NCBI GenBank assembly: GCA_019359505.1
Contig: JAHHHD010000032.1
Coordinates: 1-58,976, forward strand
DNA: 58,976 bases
Direction: 5' to 3'
Origin: Drouetiella hepatica Uher 2000/2452
GTDB lineage: Bacteria > Cyanobacteriota > Cyanobacteriia > Elainellales > Elainellaceae
Numbering within the stretch: the first letter of the stretch is position 1; every line of letters begins with the position of its first letter. A model generated the notes under the pieces. It was not told the DNA's origin. It searched no databases and saw only the letters and a list, made by a program, of their open reading frames with translations. Positions 26,645 to 35,553 of this stretch are shown piece after piece. The translations under genes were made by a program, and so were the position numbers.

Positions 26645-27889
26645 ATGGCTACTAGAAATGGAACCGCTCTTGGCGACACATTAAACGGAACCAACCAAGC
26701 CGATACCTTTAACGGCTTTGGCGGAGATGATATCTTGTATGGTTTAGGCGGTGCTGACACCATGCGGGGTGGACTAGATAAGGATCAAATCTACGGTGGT
26801 GAGGGCGCTGACCGCCTGTTTGGTGATTCCGGCGAAGATTCTTTATTTGGTGAGGGGGGCAACGACATTCTGTCCGGTGGCTCAAGCATCAACGATACCG
26901 ATAATGGCTTCAAAGACTATCTGGATGGTGGCGAGGGCGCTGACCGGATCTATATTGGGCTTGATGATACTGGACTGGGTGGCGCTGGTAACGACACCCT
27001 CTATGGCAGTTTCACTAATGACTTACTCTATGGTGACGATGACGAAGGCTTAGTGTTTGGCGGAGCCGATTCTCTGAATGGTGGCGATGGCAATGACACC
27101 CTGTTTGGAGAAGCTAGTACTCTGTCGGGTGGCGGCAGTGACACTCTCAACGGTGAGGGAGGAGATGATAGCCTCTTTGGTTATGCCGGAAATGACTATC
27201 TCTATGGTGGCGACGGCGTTGACTATCTCGATGGTGGCGATGGCAACGATATCTTAGACGGTGGCGCTGGCTTCAGCACATTGCTCGGCGGCGCTGGCTT
27301 AGAAACCATCACGGGCGGTGCTGAAGGCGACTACATTGATGGCGGCGAGGGCGCTGATAACCTCAGCGGTTTGGGTGGTAATGACACCATCTACGGCGAT
27401 GCCGACGCCGCTGAATCTCTAGCGGGCAATGATGTCCTCAACGGTGGCGCAGGCGATGACTTCCTTGATGGCGGTGCAGGCACCGATCGCCTCATTGGTA
27501 GTGCAGGTTTTGATGTGCTATTTGGTGGTGAAGACTTAGAAACCCAAACGACCCGCGACACGCTGACTGGTGGTACAGAAACCGATTACTTCCAGCTGTT
27601 GTTCACCGATTTTGTACCAGAGCCGATTCAGCCCGGTGAGCCAATTATCTCTCCGCCTGTTGGTGACTATATCACCGACTTCCAGAATGGCACTGACTTC
27701 TTTGTCATTGAAGGCACTGACTTCGCATCTCTTGGGTTCCAGAACACCACTATTAATGGTGTGACGGGTACTCGGATCTATGTTGTTCCCGATGTAGGCA
27801 TTCCAATTGCGCAGGCAGAAACTCTAGCCTTCGTGGCAGGGGTAAACCGAGGAGCATTTGATACCTCAGACTTCCTGACTTCTATTTAG
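26645..27889 (+). CDS. RTX calcium-binding protein, copy 4
   Basis: 414 residues. The start MATRNGTALGDTLNGT matches the preceding RTX protein, and the two align through the repeat region and the DTLTGGTETDYFQL segment. RTX nonapeptides fill about residues 15-310. The C-terminal 100 residues contain a Pro-rich linker (VPEPIQPGEPIISPP) and a secretion-type end (FDTSDFLTSI). Tandem duplicate of copy 3 with a diverged linker. The gene is followed within nine bases by a family B hairpin element, which may terminate its transcript. Confidence 0.92.
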   Translation: MATRNGTALGDTLNGTNQADTFNGFGGDDILYGLGGADTMRGGLDKDQIYGGEGADRLFGDSGEDSLFGEGGNDILSGGSSINDTDNGFKDYLDGGEGADRIYIGLDDTGLGGAGNDTLYGSFTNDLLYGDDDEGLVFGGADSLNGGDGNDTLFGEASTLSGGGSDTLNGEGGDDSLFGYAGNDYLYGGDGVDYLDGGDGNDILDGGAGFSTLLGGAGLETITGGAEGDYIDGGEGADNLSGLGGNDTIYGDADAAESLAGNDVLNGGAGDDFLDGGAGTDRLIGSAGFDVLFGGEDLETQTTRDTLTGGTETDYFQLLFTDFVPEPIQPGEPIISPPVGDYITDFQNGTDFFVIEGTDFASLGFQNTTINGVTGTRIYVVPDVGIPIAQAETLAFVAGVNRGAFDTSDFLTSI

Positions 27890-27897
27890 GCAGGAAT

Positions 27898-27997
27898 TAT
27901 GGCATTACGTAATTGAGTTAGGACGAGTTTTTTTTGAGAGCCGCGCTCCGCGCGGCTCTCAAAAAAAACTAATTGGATCTAAGCGCGTAGCGCTATA
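27898..27997. repeat. Hairpin element, family B, copy 2
   Basis: About 100 bases bounded by TATGGC and CGCTATA. Perfect 20-base arms (27926-27945 and 27951-27970) around CTCCG. The T/A run in the stem is eight bases here with no central A, versus TTATTTTTT in the other copies: both arms changed together. Confidence 0.87.
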
Positions 27998-28056
27998 CCT
28001 AGATATCAACTGAGCAGTCTGGCAGATATTTTCCGATCAGATGCTCTAGCCATTAC

Positions 28057-28090
28057 CTCCTGTTGTCCTAATTTTTTAGGACAACAGGAG
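28057..28090. repeat. Hairpin with 15-base perfect stem
   Basis: CTCCTGTTGTCCTAA (28057-28071) and its complement (28076-28090) around TTTT. It does not belong to the other families. It lies between a family B element and a MITE; a transcription terminator is possible, but no T-run follows on either strand. Confidence 0.7.
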
Positions 28091-28099
28091 CTTCTCCCT

Positions 28100-28254
28100 T
28101 AGAGGATGTCTGAGAAGTGTAATTTGCTACCCGAACCGCCCCCTAAATCCCCCAATTCTGGGGGACTTTGAATAAGAACTGGTTTGAAAGTCCCCCAGAA
28201 TTGGGGGGTTGGGGAGCGAATGCAGAACATTTGATACTTTTCAGATATCCTCTT
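28100..28254. mobile_element. MITE-like element with terminal inverted repeats
   Basis: About 155 bases with imperfect terminal inverted repeats: left AGAGGATGTCTGAGAAGTGT, right end reading AGAGGATATCTGAAAAGTAT on the minus strand. Inside are perfect 21-base arms built on CCCCCAATTCTGGGGG (28149-28169 and 28187-28207), a motif I recall as common in cyanobacterial genomes. No coding capacity, so it would be moved by a transposase encoded elsewhere. Confidence 0.7.
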
Positions 28255-28314
28255 ACTTAGATTGCATGACCTGGACTTAAAAAGTTAGCAGTAGTCTCAA
28301 GCCTTCTCAACACC

Positions 28315-29757
28315 ATGCGAATCTTATTTTTACATCCTAATTTCCCGGCTCAGTTTCGTCATGTGGCAACCGCGATCGCCAAAGATAAGCGTCACCAAGT
28401 TGTCTTTGGCACCACACGCCGCGAAGGTCATTTACCGGGTGTTTACAAAGCGCTGTACAAACCCTCACGAGAAGCTCACCCTGGAACTCATCACTATGTT
28501 CACACGCTAGAGAATGCCGTTATTCAAGGGCAAGCCGTCTACCGCATGGCGCAGCAGCTCAAGACGCGAGGATTTGTCCCCGATGTGGTCTATGGTCATT
28601 CGGGCTGGGGACCAACGTTATTCTGCAAAGATATTTTTCCAAAGGCTAAATTGCTCTGCTATTTTGAGTGGTTTTATCACGCCCACGGCTCAGATGCCGA
28701 CTTTGACCCCAGCGACCCGATCGATGCCAACGCTGAAGCCCGCATTCGGATGAAGAATTCGCCGATTTTGACGGATCTCTATAGCTGCGATCGCGGACTT
28801 TCCCCCACCTACTGGCAACGTCAGCAGTTTCCCAGTGAGTATCACAGCAAAATCTCTGTCCTACACGACGGCGTAGACACGCAATATCTCTGCCCCAATC
28901 CAGGTGCAAAGCTGGTGCTACCGCGCATCAATCTCGATCTCTCTCACGTTGAAGAGTTGGTCACCTATGTGGGTCGCGGCATGGAACCTTACCGGGGCTT
29001 TCCTCAGTTCATGGAGGCAGTTGCGTTACTTCAGCAGCGACGTCCCAAGTGTCATGTCGTGGTTGTAGGGAGCGATCGCGTTGCCTATGGTAAACAGCTC
29101 CCGGACGGCAAAACTTACAAGCAGCAGATGCTCGAAAAACTGCCGCTCGACTTGTCCAGAATCCATTTCACAGGTTCACTTCCCTATCCCGAATATCTGC
29201 AAGTTCTCCAGGCTTCCACAGCCCACATTTACCTCACCCGCCCGTTTGTGTTGTCCTGGTCAATGATAGAAGCCATGTCCGCGGGCTGTCTCGTTGTGGG
29301 TTCCAATACCGCCCCAGTCACGGAGGTGATTCGAGATGGAGTGAACGGATTACTCGCAGATTTCTTCTCACCTGAAGACATTGCCGATCGCGTTGAGGAA
29401 GTTCTCAACCACCCCGATCGTATGGCTGAAATCCGATTGAAGGCACGAGAGACAGTTCTAAAACGATATGACCTGGCTAAATTACTGCCCCAACACTTGC
29501 AATGGATTCAGCAAGATCTAAGCGGTAGCCAAGTGCCGATTTGGGCTGGATCTCAGTCTCAATCTGCTCCTCCAACACAAAGTCACAGGCTAGATGAGAT
29601 CAGTCTGGGCGAAGAAACTTCTGCTATGCCAGAATCAGCCATGTCCCTCAGTAATCGATCTCAAGAAACCCAAAAATTACCCGTAAAAACTCATTCTGCT
29701 AAAGTTGCCGTCACTTCAGGAAATCGATCACATGGAAAGCGTAAGAAGCATCAATAA
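28315..29757 (+). CDS. GT4-family glycosyltransferase
   Basis: 480 residues. GT-B fold: N-terminal MRILFLHPNFPAQFRHVA, a central GHSGWGPTLF segment, TYVGRGMEPYRGFPQFMEAV opening the C-terminal lobe, then YLTRPFVLSWSMIEAMSAG and TEVIRDGVNGLLADFFSPE at the donor site. The last 80 residues are Ser/Gln-rich, low complexity and probably disordered. The end overlaps the start of the parvulin gene by 26 bases, so the two are probably coupled. It follows the RTX genes and may glycosylate a surface polymer or protein, by context only. Confidence 0.9.
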   Translation: MRILFLHPNFPAQFRHVATAIAKDKRHQVVFGTTRREGHLPGVYKALYKPSREAHPGTHHYVHTLENAVIQGQAVYRMAQQLKTRGFVPDVVYGHSGWGPTLFCKDIFPKAKLLCYFEWFYHAHGSDADFDPSDPIDANAEARIRMKNSPILTDLYSCDRGLSPTYWQRQQFPSEYHSKISVLHDGVDTQYLCPNPGAKLVLPRINLDLSHVEELVTYVGRGMEPYRGFPQFMEAVALLQQRRPKCHVVVVGSDRVAYGKQLPDGKTYKQQMLEKLPLDLSRIHFTGSLPYPEYLQVLQASTAHIYLTRPFVLSWSMIEAMSAGCLVVGSNTAPVTEVIRDGVNGLLADFFSPEDIADRVEEVLNHPDRMAEIRLKARETVLKRYDLAKLLPQHLQWIQQDLSGSQVPIWAGSQSQSAPPTQSHRLDEISLGEETSAMPESAMSLSNRSQETQKLPVKTHSAKVAVTSGNRSHGKRKKHQ

Positions 29758-30514
29758 GGTACCGACTGCGAATACAGCAATACTACAAATTGATGACCGG
29801 ACGGTAACGGCTCCAGAATTGCTGTCACTCTTGAGTCAATACCAGCTATTGCCAAAGCTGCGGCAAGAAATTTTGATTGATCGGGCGATCGCTCCATTTA
29901 GCTGCACCTTGGAAGAACAAGAGCAAGGTTGCCTCAATTTCTATGCCCAGCAGAAGTTAACATCTGACACAGCACGTCAAGCATGGTTGCAACAGCAGAG
30001 TATGACAGAAGCTCAACTCATTGAGCAGGTAACTCGGCAGTTGAGAATTGAGCAATTTAAACAGGCAACCTGGGGCAGCAAGTTACAATCCTACTTTTTG
30101 CAGCGAAAGTCTCAGCTGGATCAGGTGGTCTATTCCCTGATTCGAGTTGGGGATGCCAATATTGCTAGGGAACTGTACTTCCGCTTGCAGGGTGACGAAC
30201 AGCCTTTTGCAGAACTCGCACAGCAATACTCCCAAGGAGCAGAATCCCGGACAGGCGGATTAATCGGTCCCGCACCACTTAGCACTCCTCATCCCAGGCT
30301 TGCTCAGATTCTCCGCTCTAGTCAACCCGGACATCTGATGCCTCCAACTCGCATTGAAGACTTATGGATCATCGTGCGGCTAGAGCAGCTTTTGCCAGCG
30401 CAATTAGATGAACCCATGCGACAACGGTTACTGGACGAGCTGTTTGCCAACTGGCTTAAAGAACAACTTAAACCCCTTGAGACGGTTAAGATTGCGATCG
30501 CTGATCCTTGGTAG
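29732..30514 (+). CDS. Parvulin-type peptidyl-prolyl isomerase
   Basis: 260 residues from the ATG at 29732, which has AGGAAA at good spacing. The rotamase domain occupies about residues 120-225: LIRVGDANIARELYFRLQGDEQPFAELAQQYSQGAESRTGGLIGPAPLS and PPTRIEDLWIIVRLE. The N-terminal helical part resembles SurA/PrsA-type chaperone arms. There is no signal peptide, so it should work in the cytoplasm. From memory, cyanobacteria often keep such proteins next to HlyB/HlyD exporters and RTX substrates, so a role in presenting RTX proteins for secretion is plausible (inference). The 26-base overlap with the GT4 gene points to one transcript. Confidence 0.86.
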   Translation: MESVRSINKVPTANTAILQIDDRTVTAPELLSLLSQYQLLPKLRQEILIDRAIAPFSCTLEEQEQGCLNFYAQQKLTSDTARQAWLQQQSMTEAQLIEQVTRQLRIEQFKQATWGSKLQSYFLQRKSQLDQVVYSLIRVGDANIARELYFRLQGDEQPFAELAQQYSQGAESRTGGLIGPAPLSTPHPRLAQILRSSQPGHLMPPTRIEDLWIIVRLEQLLPAQLDEPMRQRLLDELFANWLKEQLKPLETVKIAIADPW

Positions 30515-30649
30515 GTTAATAAACATCAGGTTATCAAAGCTGAAAGATAATCTGATCGGGCGTTAAATTTCTGTGGGTTTGGATAAAGTAAAAACCAGTT
30601 GCTTTGCTGCTCAACCTACAGGATGTCCCGCATTCTTTCGTTTCACCGA

Positions 30650-31177
30650 TTAAAGTCTCTGTTCAAAAGAGCGATCGTCATGAGCTAAACCAGGACTTTT
30701 GGCGGCAGCAATTTCAGAGCCTTCGTATTGCTTACGGTGGCGCGCAGCTAATTGCAGATACTCTGGATCAGTCTTAGCCAACTGCCACTTTTCATAGAAA
30801 ATCCTGGCAGATTGGGCTTTGATCGGATCTTCTTCACGGGGCAGAACCGTTTTAGAGCCTGCTGCATACTTGTGCCCCGACTTGTGATTGGCATACCGAC
30901 GCGATCGGGTGTAGCCCATCTGCAAAAACTTTCGTGCCATGTCCATGCCAACAAAATCGTCTTGGGTTTTGTATCGGAGAAACAGGCTGTAGATTTTGTC
31001 AGCAGATTGATGGGCAATTTCTGGAGTTTTGAATTTCCAGTCGGGCAAAATTTCGCTCTTGTAGGGTTCAACTAGCAAAACTCCCTGTTCGCCACGACCG
31101 ATTCGGTACAGTTCTGGGTGCTGGCGAAAGTCGATCGCCTTGAAATCGAGCGAGTAATCAAATTTTTGCATCTGCAA
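30650..31177 (-). CDS. DUF4385 family protein
   Basis: 175 residues with the highly conserved features of DUF4385: FDYSLDFKAIDFRQHPELYRIGRGEQGVL near the start, then VEPYKSEILP, DDFVGMDMARKFLQMGYTRSRRYANH and the basic HKSGHKYA segment. No biochemical role is established to my knowledge. Soluble, with no signal. It is convergent with the parvulin gene and separated from the sigma-factor gene by a family B hairpin. The family assignment is from sequence pattern memory and is fairly secure. Confidence 0.8.
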   Translation of the reverse strand: MQMQKFDYSLDFKAIDFRQHPELYRIGRGEQGVLLVEPYKSEILPDWKFKTPEIAHQSADKIYSLFLRYKTQDDFVGMDMARKFLQMGYTRSRRYANHKSGHKYAAGSKTVLPREEDPIKAQSARIFYEKWQLAKTDPEYLQLAARHRKQYEGSEIAAAKSPGLAHDDRSFEQRL

Positions 31178-31264
31178 AAGCTCAGCTAAATCTAAGATGA
31201 CCGATTTTGAGTCAGCTTTTTTATCTTGACCGAATCTATTGCCAATGGAATCGTCCTGCTGACA

Positions 31265-31366
31265 TATGGCGTTACATAATTGAGTTAGGACGAGTTATTT
31301 TTTGAGAGCCGCACGGAGCGAGGCTCTCAAAAAATAACTCATTGGATCTAAGCGCGTAGCGCCATA
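31265..31366. repeat. Hairpin element, family B, copy 3
   Basis: About 102 bases bounded by TATGGC and GCCATA. Perfect 19-base arms (31292-31310 and 31322-31340). The loop GCACGGAGCGA contains the reverse complement of the CTCCG loop of the other copies, so the tip appears flipped. Confidence 0.87.
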
Positions 31367-31400
31367 GAGCACACCCATTACGGTGATAAGAATTTACAGT

Positions 31401-32669
31401 TCAATGCATACTTTGGCTAACTTCGCGCAGCCGATGTTCTAGGAAGCGTCGCTCACTGTCGTTTGTAACCCACTCTAGTGCTCGCCTGTAGCTCTGGGTC
31501 GCTTCCTCTAAAGCGCCAATACGCCGTAATAAGTCTGCGCGGGTAGCGTGAAAGAGATGATAGCTGTCCAGTTCCGGGGCAAGCCGATCGATCAGCCCAA
31601 ATGCCGCTTGAGGGCTGTCTGCCATCGCGATCGCCACCGCTCGATTCAAGGTGACAATGGGTGAAGGCTGCAAGCGTTCCAGCACCTCATAGAGCTGCAC
31701 AATCTGCGCCCAGTCTGTTGCTTCGGCTCGTGCTGCCTGACAGTGGAGGGCGGCGATCGCTGCCTGCAGGGCATATACTCCCGTTCCGCCACGCAACGCT
31801 TCTTCCACCAGAGATAACGCCCCAGCAATTTGTGGGTGATTCCAACGGCTCCGATCCTGGTCTTCTAGCAGAATCAGATCCCCTGCCTCGTCTAAACGGG
31901 CATCGCGCCGCGAGTCGTGTAACAACATCAGCGCCACCAGTGCCGTAACTTCAGAGGGTGTTTCAGGTGCCATCAATTGTCGCAGCAGTTGCCCCAGTCG
32001 AATGGCTTCGGTACAGAGGTCAGCCCGCGCCATCAAATCTCCCTTTGTGGCGGCATAGCCTTCGTTAAAGATGAGATAGATTACGGTCAGCACTGCTGCT
32101 ATCCGAGGAGAGAGAACAGTCGTCTCTGGCACTTTGTAGGGAATGCCTGCATCTCGAATTTTGCGTTTAGCCCGCACCAGTCGTTGAGCCATCGTGGCGG
32201 TCGGTACGAGAAAGGCGCGGGCAATTTCGTCGGTTTCTAGCCCCCCCAGCATTCGCAATGTCAATGCGACCTGCGTCTCGATCGCTAGCGCTGGATGGCA
32301 GCAAGTGAAGATTAACCGCAGGCGATCGTCTGGAATTTCATCACTGTCGTAGCTTGGTTCTTCGCTGGATGGAATTAACCCAGATGCCGCGTACCATTCC
32401 AGTTTTTCGGTCAGTCGCGTTCGTCGTCGGAGGCGATCGATCGCCTTGTATCGGGCAGTTCGGATAATCCAGGCGCGAGGAAGATCGGGAATACCGATTT
32501 GCCACTGATTCACTGCCGCTGCAAAGGCTTCTTGGGCAGCTTCTTCAGCCAGATCAAAATCTCCCACTAGCCGAATCAGGATAGCGACAATGCGCCCCCA
32601 TTCAGTGCGATAAAGGTCGGCGATCGCCTGAGCAACATCTGATTTTGAGGTTGGAGCCATACCTGTCAT
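31401..32669 (-). CDS. ECF sigma factor with C-terminal extension (ECF42-like)
   Basis: Sigma-70 family factor of about 422 residues from the ATG at 32669 (MTGMAPTSKSD); the extra upstream codons are not family-like. Region 2 is seen in LYRTEWGRIVAILIRLVGDFDLAEEAAQEAF and region 4 in LRMLGGLETDEIARAFLVPTATMAQRLVRAKRKI. The remaining 230 residues form the long helical, TPR-like C-terminal extension typical of this group (LHCQAARAEATDW, LNRAVAIAMA). In ECF42 factors this extension replaces an anti-sigma factor and the neighbours encode DGPF/YCII proteins, exactly as here. It directs RNA polymerase to the divergent gene run, by family knowledge. Confidence 0.9.
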   Translation of the reverse strand: MTGMAPTSKSDVAQAIADLYRTEWGRIVAILIRLVGDFDLAEEAAQEAFAAAVNQWQIGIPDLPRAWIIRTARYKAIDRLRRRTRLTEKLEWYAASGLIPSSEEPSYDSDEIPDDRLRLIFTCCHPALAIETQVALTLRMLGGLETDEIARAFLVPTATMAQRLVRAKRKIRDAGIPYKVPETTVLSPRIAAVLTVIYLIFNEGYAATKGDLMARADLCTEAIRLGQLLRQLMAPETPSEVTALVALMLLHDSRRDARLDEAGDLILLEDQDRSRWNHPQIAGALSLVEEALRGGTGVYALQAAIAALHCQAARAEATDWAQIVQLYEVLERLQPSPIVTLNRAVAIAMADSPQAAFGLIDRLAPELDSYHLFHATRADLLRRIGALEEATQSYRRALEWVTNDSERRFLEHRLREVSQSMH

Positions 32670-32732
32670 AAAACGACATAAAGAATTTTGGGCAAGTTGT
32701 CGATTTGAGTCATTCTCGTTCGACTGACTGAT

Positions 32733-32826
32733 AAGCAACCGCCAAGGCGGTTGGGACGGGGACATTTAGGGTGGGGCGCTTCGCGCCCCACCCTAAATGT
32801 CCGAAGCAAACTGGCAACAGCTATAA
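32733..32826. repeat. Hairpin element, family A, copy 2
   Basis: Core arms 32760-32779 and 32783-32802 (20 bases, perfect) around TTC. The flanks AACCGCCAAGGCGGTT and GCAAACTGGCAACAGCTATA are family A. It sits in the divergent spacer between the sigma factor and its presumed targets, where it could separate or alter promoters. Confidence 0.87.
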
Positions 32827-32922
32827 AGGAAGCTAAAGTTCAATTGTACTAAATAAGATTTTTTCAACAAGATGTCGATCTGAGCGATCGCTATTCGACT
32901 TAACTACAAAGGAGGCAACCGA

Positions 32923-33279
32923 GTGAAATATTTGCTGCTGATCTATATGGACGAAAACGTCCTGAGTGAAACTGAGCGAGAGCATTGCTATGGAGAATCT
33001 GCCCAACTCGCCCAGGAATTGCATACCAAGGGGCAATTTCTGGCAACGGCTCCACTCCATCCCGTCGCAACGGCAACCAGTGTCCAAGTCCGTGACGGCA
33101 AATCTCTAGTGACGGATGGCCCGTTTGCCGAAACCCGCGAACAATTGGGCGGCTTTTTTCTCATCAATGCTCAGGATTTGGATGAAGCCATTGCGATCGC
33201 TACCCGCATTCCCGGTGCGCGAGTTGGCACCGTCGAGATTCGTCCCGTACTTGAGGTCGCGGGCTTGCCGGAGAATTAA
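32923..33279 (+). CDS. YCII-related DGPF-domain protein
   Basis: 118 residues from a GTG start with GGAGG nine bases upstream. The sequence has the family pattern MKYLLLIYMDENVLSE, then the central VTDGPFAETREQLGGFFLI, which contains the DGPF signature, and LDEAIAIATRIPGARVGTVEIRPV. Dimeric alpha-beta barrel fold, with possible small-molecule binding or hydrolase activity; no substrate is established. First gene of the run divergent from the ECF42-like sigma factor, the classic partnership for this family. Confidence 0.92.
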   Translation: MKYLLLIYMDENVLSETEREHCYGESAQLAQELHTKGQFLATAPLHPVATATSVQVRDGKSLVTDGPFAETREQLGGFFLINAQDLDEAIAIATRIPGARVGTVEIRPVLEVAGLPEN

Positions 33280-33298
33280 TGTCTGCTCATTCACAAAC

Positions 33299-33353
33299 TT
33301 ACAGCAATTTTTAATTGCATAACCCACACCTAGCCCAGCGCAAAGCGCTGTAA
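33299..33353. repeat. Family C element without hairpin (empty form)
   Basis: 55 bases bounded by TTACAGC and GCTGTAA. Read on the minus strand, it matches both outer parts of the element at 2738-2842 but has only TGTGGGTTA where that copy carries the hairpin between two related nine-base repeats. It lies between the DGPF gene and the YCII-SnoaL gene. Confidence 0.75.
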
Positions 33354-33371
33354 CCACAAGGAGATACTGCA

Positions 33372-34220
33372 ATGCGATTTATGATGCTCATGATTCCCAA
33401 AGGCTACGAGAGTGCGGCTCCAGGAGCAATGCCTGATGCGAAAGCGGTTGAAGGCATGATGAAGTACAACGAATCACTTCAACAAGCTGGCGTGCTGATT
33501 ACCCTGGATGGACTTCACCCACCCTCAGCGGGGGCGCGGGTGACCTTCAGTGGAGGGAAGCCACAAGTCACTGAAGGAGTTTCTCCAGGGGTGAAAGAAG
33601 TGCTGGGTGGCTACTGGATGATTCAAGTGAACTCAAAAGAGGAGGCGATCGAATGGGCTTCTCGCTGTCCTGCCTCAGCCAACGAGACGATCGAAATCCG
33701 TCAGGTGCAGGAATTCGAGGATTTTCCTGAGGATGTTCAGCAAGTTGTAGACAAGTTCCCAGAAGTTGCCAATACCACAACAGCAGGAAATACCCATGCA
33801 ACCCATGAAGCTCAAATTCGCCAATTGATTGGTAATCAACAACGTGCCATTTGCACAAAAGACGTCGATCAAATCATGTCTCACTATGCCGATGAGGTGA
33901 TTCTCTTTGATGTCAAGCCTCCATTCCAAACCATAGGCAAAGAAGCAGTTCGCCAACTGTGGAAAGACTGTTTGCCTTACTTTCCAAACTCTTTCGAGAT
34001 GGAAACACGCGACCTCACCATTGCGGTTAATGACAGCTTGGCGACTGCTCACTGGTTATTTCACTTCAAGGGCGAACCGGATCATCCGGCGATGCAGATG
34101 TGGATGCGTGCCACTGCCATTTGCCAGAAACATCAGGGCGAATGGCAGATCTTACATGAACACATCTCGGTGCCATTCAATCCAGAAACCTCTCAAGCAG
34201 TTTTAACCCTCAATTCCTAA
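33372..34220 (+). CDS. YCII-type domain fused to a SnoaL-like domain
   Basis: 282 residues, two domains. Residues 1-118 are a YCII/DGPF-type domain (MRFMMLMIPKGYES, VTEGVSPGVKEVLGGYWMIQV, ANETIEIRQV). A short linker leads to residues 145-275, a SnoaL-like/NTF2 fold (IRQLIGNQQRAICTKDVDQIMSHYADEVILFDVKPPF, WQILHEHISVPF). The DGPF signature itself is diverged to EGVSPG. Both domains are cone-shaped ligand-binding folds; the ligand is unknown. Second gene of the sigma-linked run, with AAGGAG before the start. The protein is cytoplasmic. Confidence 0.88.
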   Translation: MRFMMLMIPKGYESAAPGAMPDAKAVEGMMKYNESLQQAGVLITLDGLHPPSAGARVTFSGGKPQVTEGVSPGVKEVLGGYWMIQVNSKEEAIEWASRCPASANETIEIRQVQEFEDFPEDVQQVVDKFPEVANTTTAGNTHATHEAQIRQLIGNQQRAICTKDVDQIMSHYADEVILFDVKPPFQTIGKEAVRQLWKDCLPYFPNSFEMETRDLTIAVNDSLATAHWLFHFKGEPDHPAMQMWMRATAICQKHQGEWQILHEHISVPFNPETSQAVLTLNS

Positions 34221-34318
34221 CATGGGCTGCCAAGGAGGGTTGGGCAGACTCGTGGAAACTCCACAGCAATCGATATAAACCCGCCCCTACAAGAACAAAT
34301 TTACAAAAGGAGTACGTC

Positions 34319-34729
34319 ATGAAAATCAGTTCCTATCTCATGTTCGGTGGCAACTGTGAGGCAGCGTTTAAGTTCTACGAGCAATGTCTTGGCGGCAAGA
34401 TCACGATGATGATGACCCACAAAGAGGCACCTTCGGCAGAAAATGTCTCCCCAGAGTGGCAGGACAAAATCATGCATGCCTGTCTTGAGGTGGAAGATCG
34501 CCTCCTCATGGGATCTGACTGTCCACCGGGATATTTTGAAACTCCGCAAGGCTTTTATGTGCAGGTGAGCGTAACCGAACCCGCTGAAGCAGAACGGATT
34601 TTTCACGCCCTTGCAGAAGACGGCAAGGTAGAAATGGCGATCGCTCAAACCTTCTGGGCTGTTCGCTTTGGCATGTTGATTGATCAGTTTGGTACACCGT
34701 GGATGGTCAACTGTGAGGCGGTAGCCTGA
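34319..34729 (+). CDS. VOC-superfamily protein (PhnB-like)
   Basis: 136 residues with the PhnB-like glyoxalase/bleomycin-resistance fold: [45 protein letters not shown] and [17 protein letters not shown]. This group is often annotated as 3-demethylubiquinone methyltransferase-like, which is misleading; it is a paired beta-alpha-beta-beta-beta metal or ligand-binding fold. AAAGGAG precedes the ATG. Third gene of the run after the ECF42-like factor. Substrate unknown. Confidence 0.9.
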   Translation: MKISSYLMFGGNCEAAFKFYEQCLGGKITMMMTHKEAPSAENVSPEWQDKIMHACLEVEDRLLMGSDCPPGYFETPQGFYVQVSVTEPAEAERIFHALAEDGKVEMAIAQTFWAVRFGMLIDQFGTPWMVNCEAVA

Positions 34730-34757
34730 GCTTTTTTATTATTTATGGAGATTCACT

Positions 34758-35486
34758 ATGATTCAGAACACGATTGCACATCCCAATATTGTCGGAAAAG
34801 ACGAGTGGCTAACTGCTCGTAAAACATTGCTTGAACAAGAGAAGGAGTTGACCCAGCATCGCGATCGCATCAATGCTGAACGACGCAGACTACCCATGGT
34901 CAAGCTCGCAAAGGAATACACCTTTGAAGGAGCGGATGGCTCCATCAAACTAACCGATTTGTTTGAGGAACGAACCCAACTGATCATCTACCACTTCATG
35001 TTTGCACCAGAGTGGGAGAAGGGCTGTATGGGTTGCACAGGCTATGTCAATGCATTAGGTGATCTATCTACGCTGAATGAACGTGACACAACCTTCGTGC
35101 TAGTCTCCCGTGCCCCGCTCCTTAAGCTGGAAACTTATAAGACGCTCAAGGGGTGGACGGTTCCCTGGTATTCCTCCTTTGGCAGCGATTTTAACTACGA
35201 TTTCCATGTCACCCTAGACGAAAACATTGCGCCCATCGAGTACAACTATCAAGACAAAGCTGAGTTAGAAGAACGAAACGGACCTAATGTGATGCAGGGC
35301 GAGAGTCATGGACTCAGCGTTTTCTTTCGCCTAGGTGAAGATGTTCTCCACACCTACTCAACCTATGCTCGCGGCGTTGAATCCCTCACCGATACCTACA
35401 GCCTGCTTGATATGACTCCCTACGGGCGACAAGAAGACTTTGAAGATTCGCCATTTGGATATCCGCAAAAGCCGACCTATGGGTAG
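34758..35486 (+). CDS. DUF899 thioredoxin-like protein
   Basis: 242 residues with the DUF899 pattern: [33 protein letters not shown] at the N-terminus, [18 protein letters not shown], and the [11 protein letters not shown] segment with two cysteines in a thioredoxin-like position, then [18 protein letters not shown] and [19 protein letters not shown]. Probably a soluble thiol or redox protein; no substrate is established. It follows the VOC gene by 28 bases. DUF899 genes are recurrent members of DGPF/sigma neighbourhoods, as I recall. Confidence 0.92.
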   Translation: MIQNTIAHPNIVGKDEWLTARKTLLEQEKELTQHRDRINAERRRLPMVKLAKEYTFEGADGSIKLTDLFEERTQLIIYHFMFAPEWEKGCMGCTGYVNALGDLSTLNERDTTFVLVSRAPLLKLETYKTLKGWTVPWYSSFGSDFNYDFHVTLDENIAPIEYNYQDKAELEERNGPNVMQGESHGLSVFFRLGEDVLHTYSTYARGVESLTDTYSLLDMTPYGRQEDFEDSPFGYPQKPTYG

Positions 35487-35553
35487 AAATTTGGCGCTTC
35501 AATTCACTGGAATGCGATCGCATTCCTCTATCACTCATTACAAGGAGATAAAA

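Noticed and set aside
28149-28207. Terminator for the RTX operon
   Set aside because: The stem is interrupted by a 17-base loop and lies inside an element with terminal inverted repeats, so a MITE explains it better.
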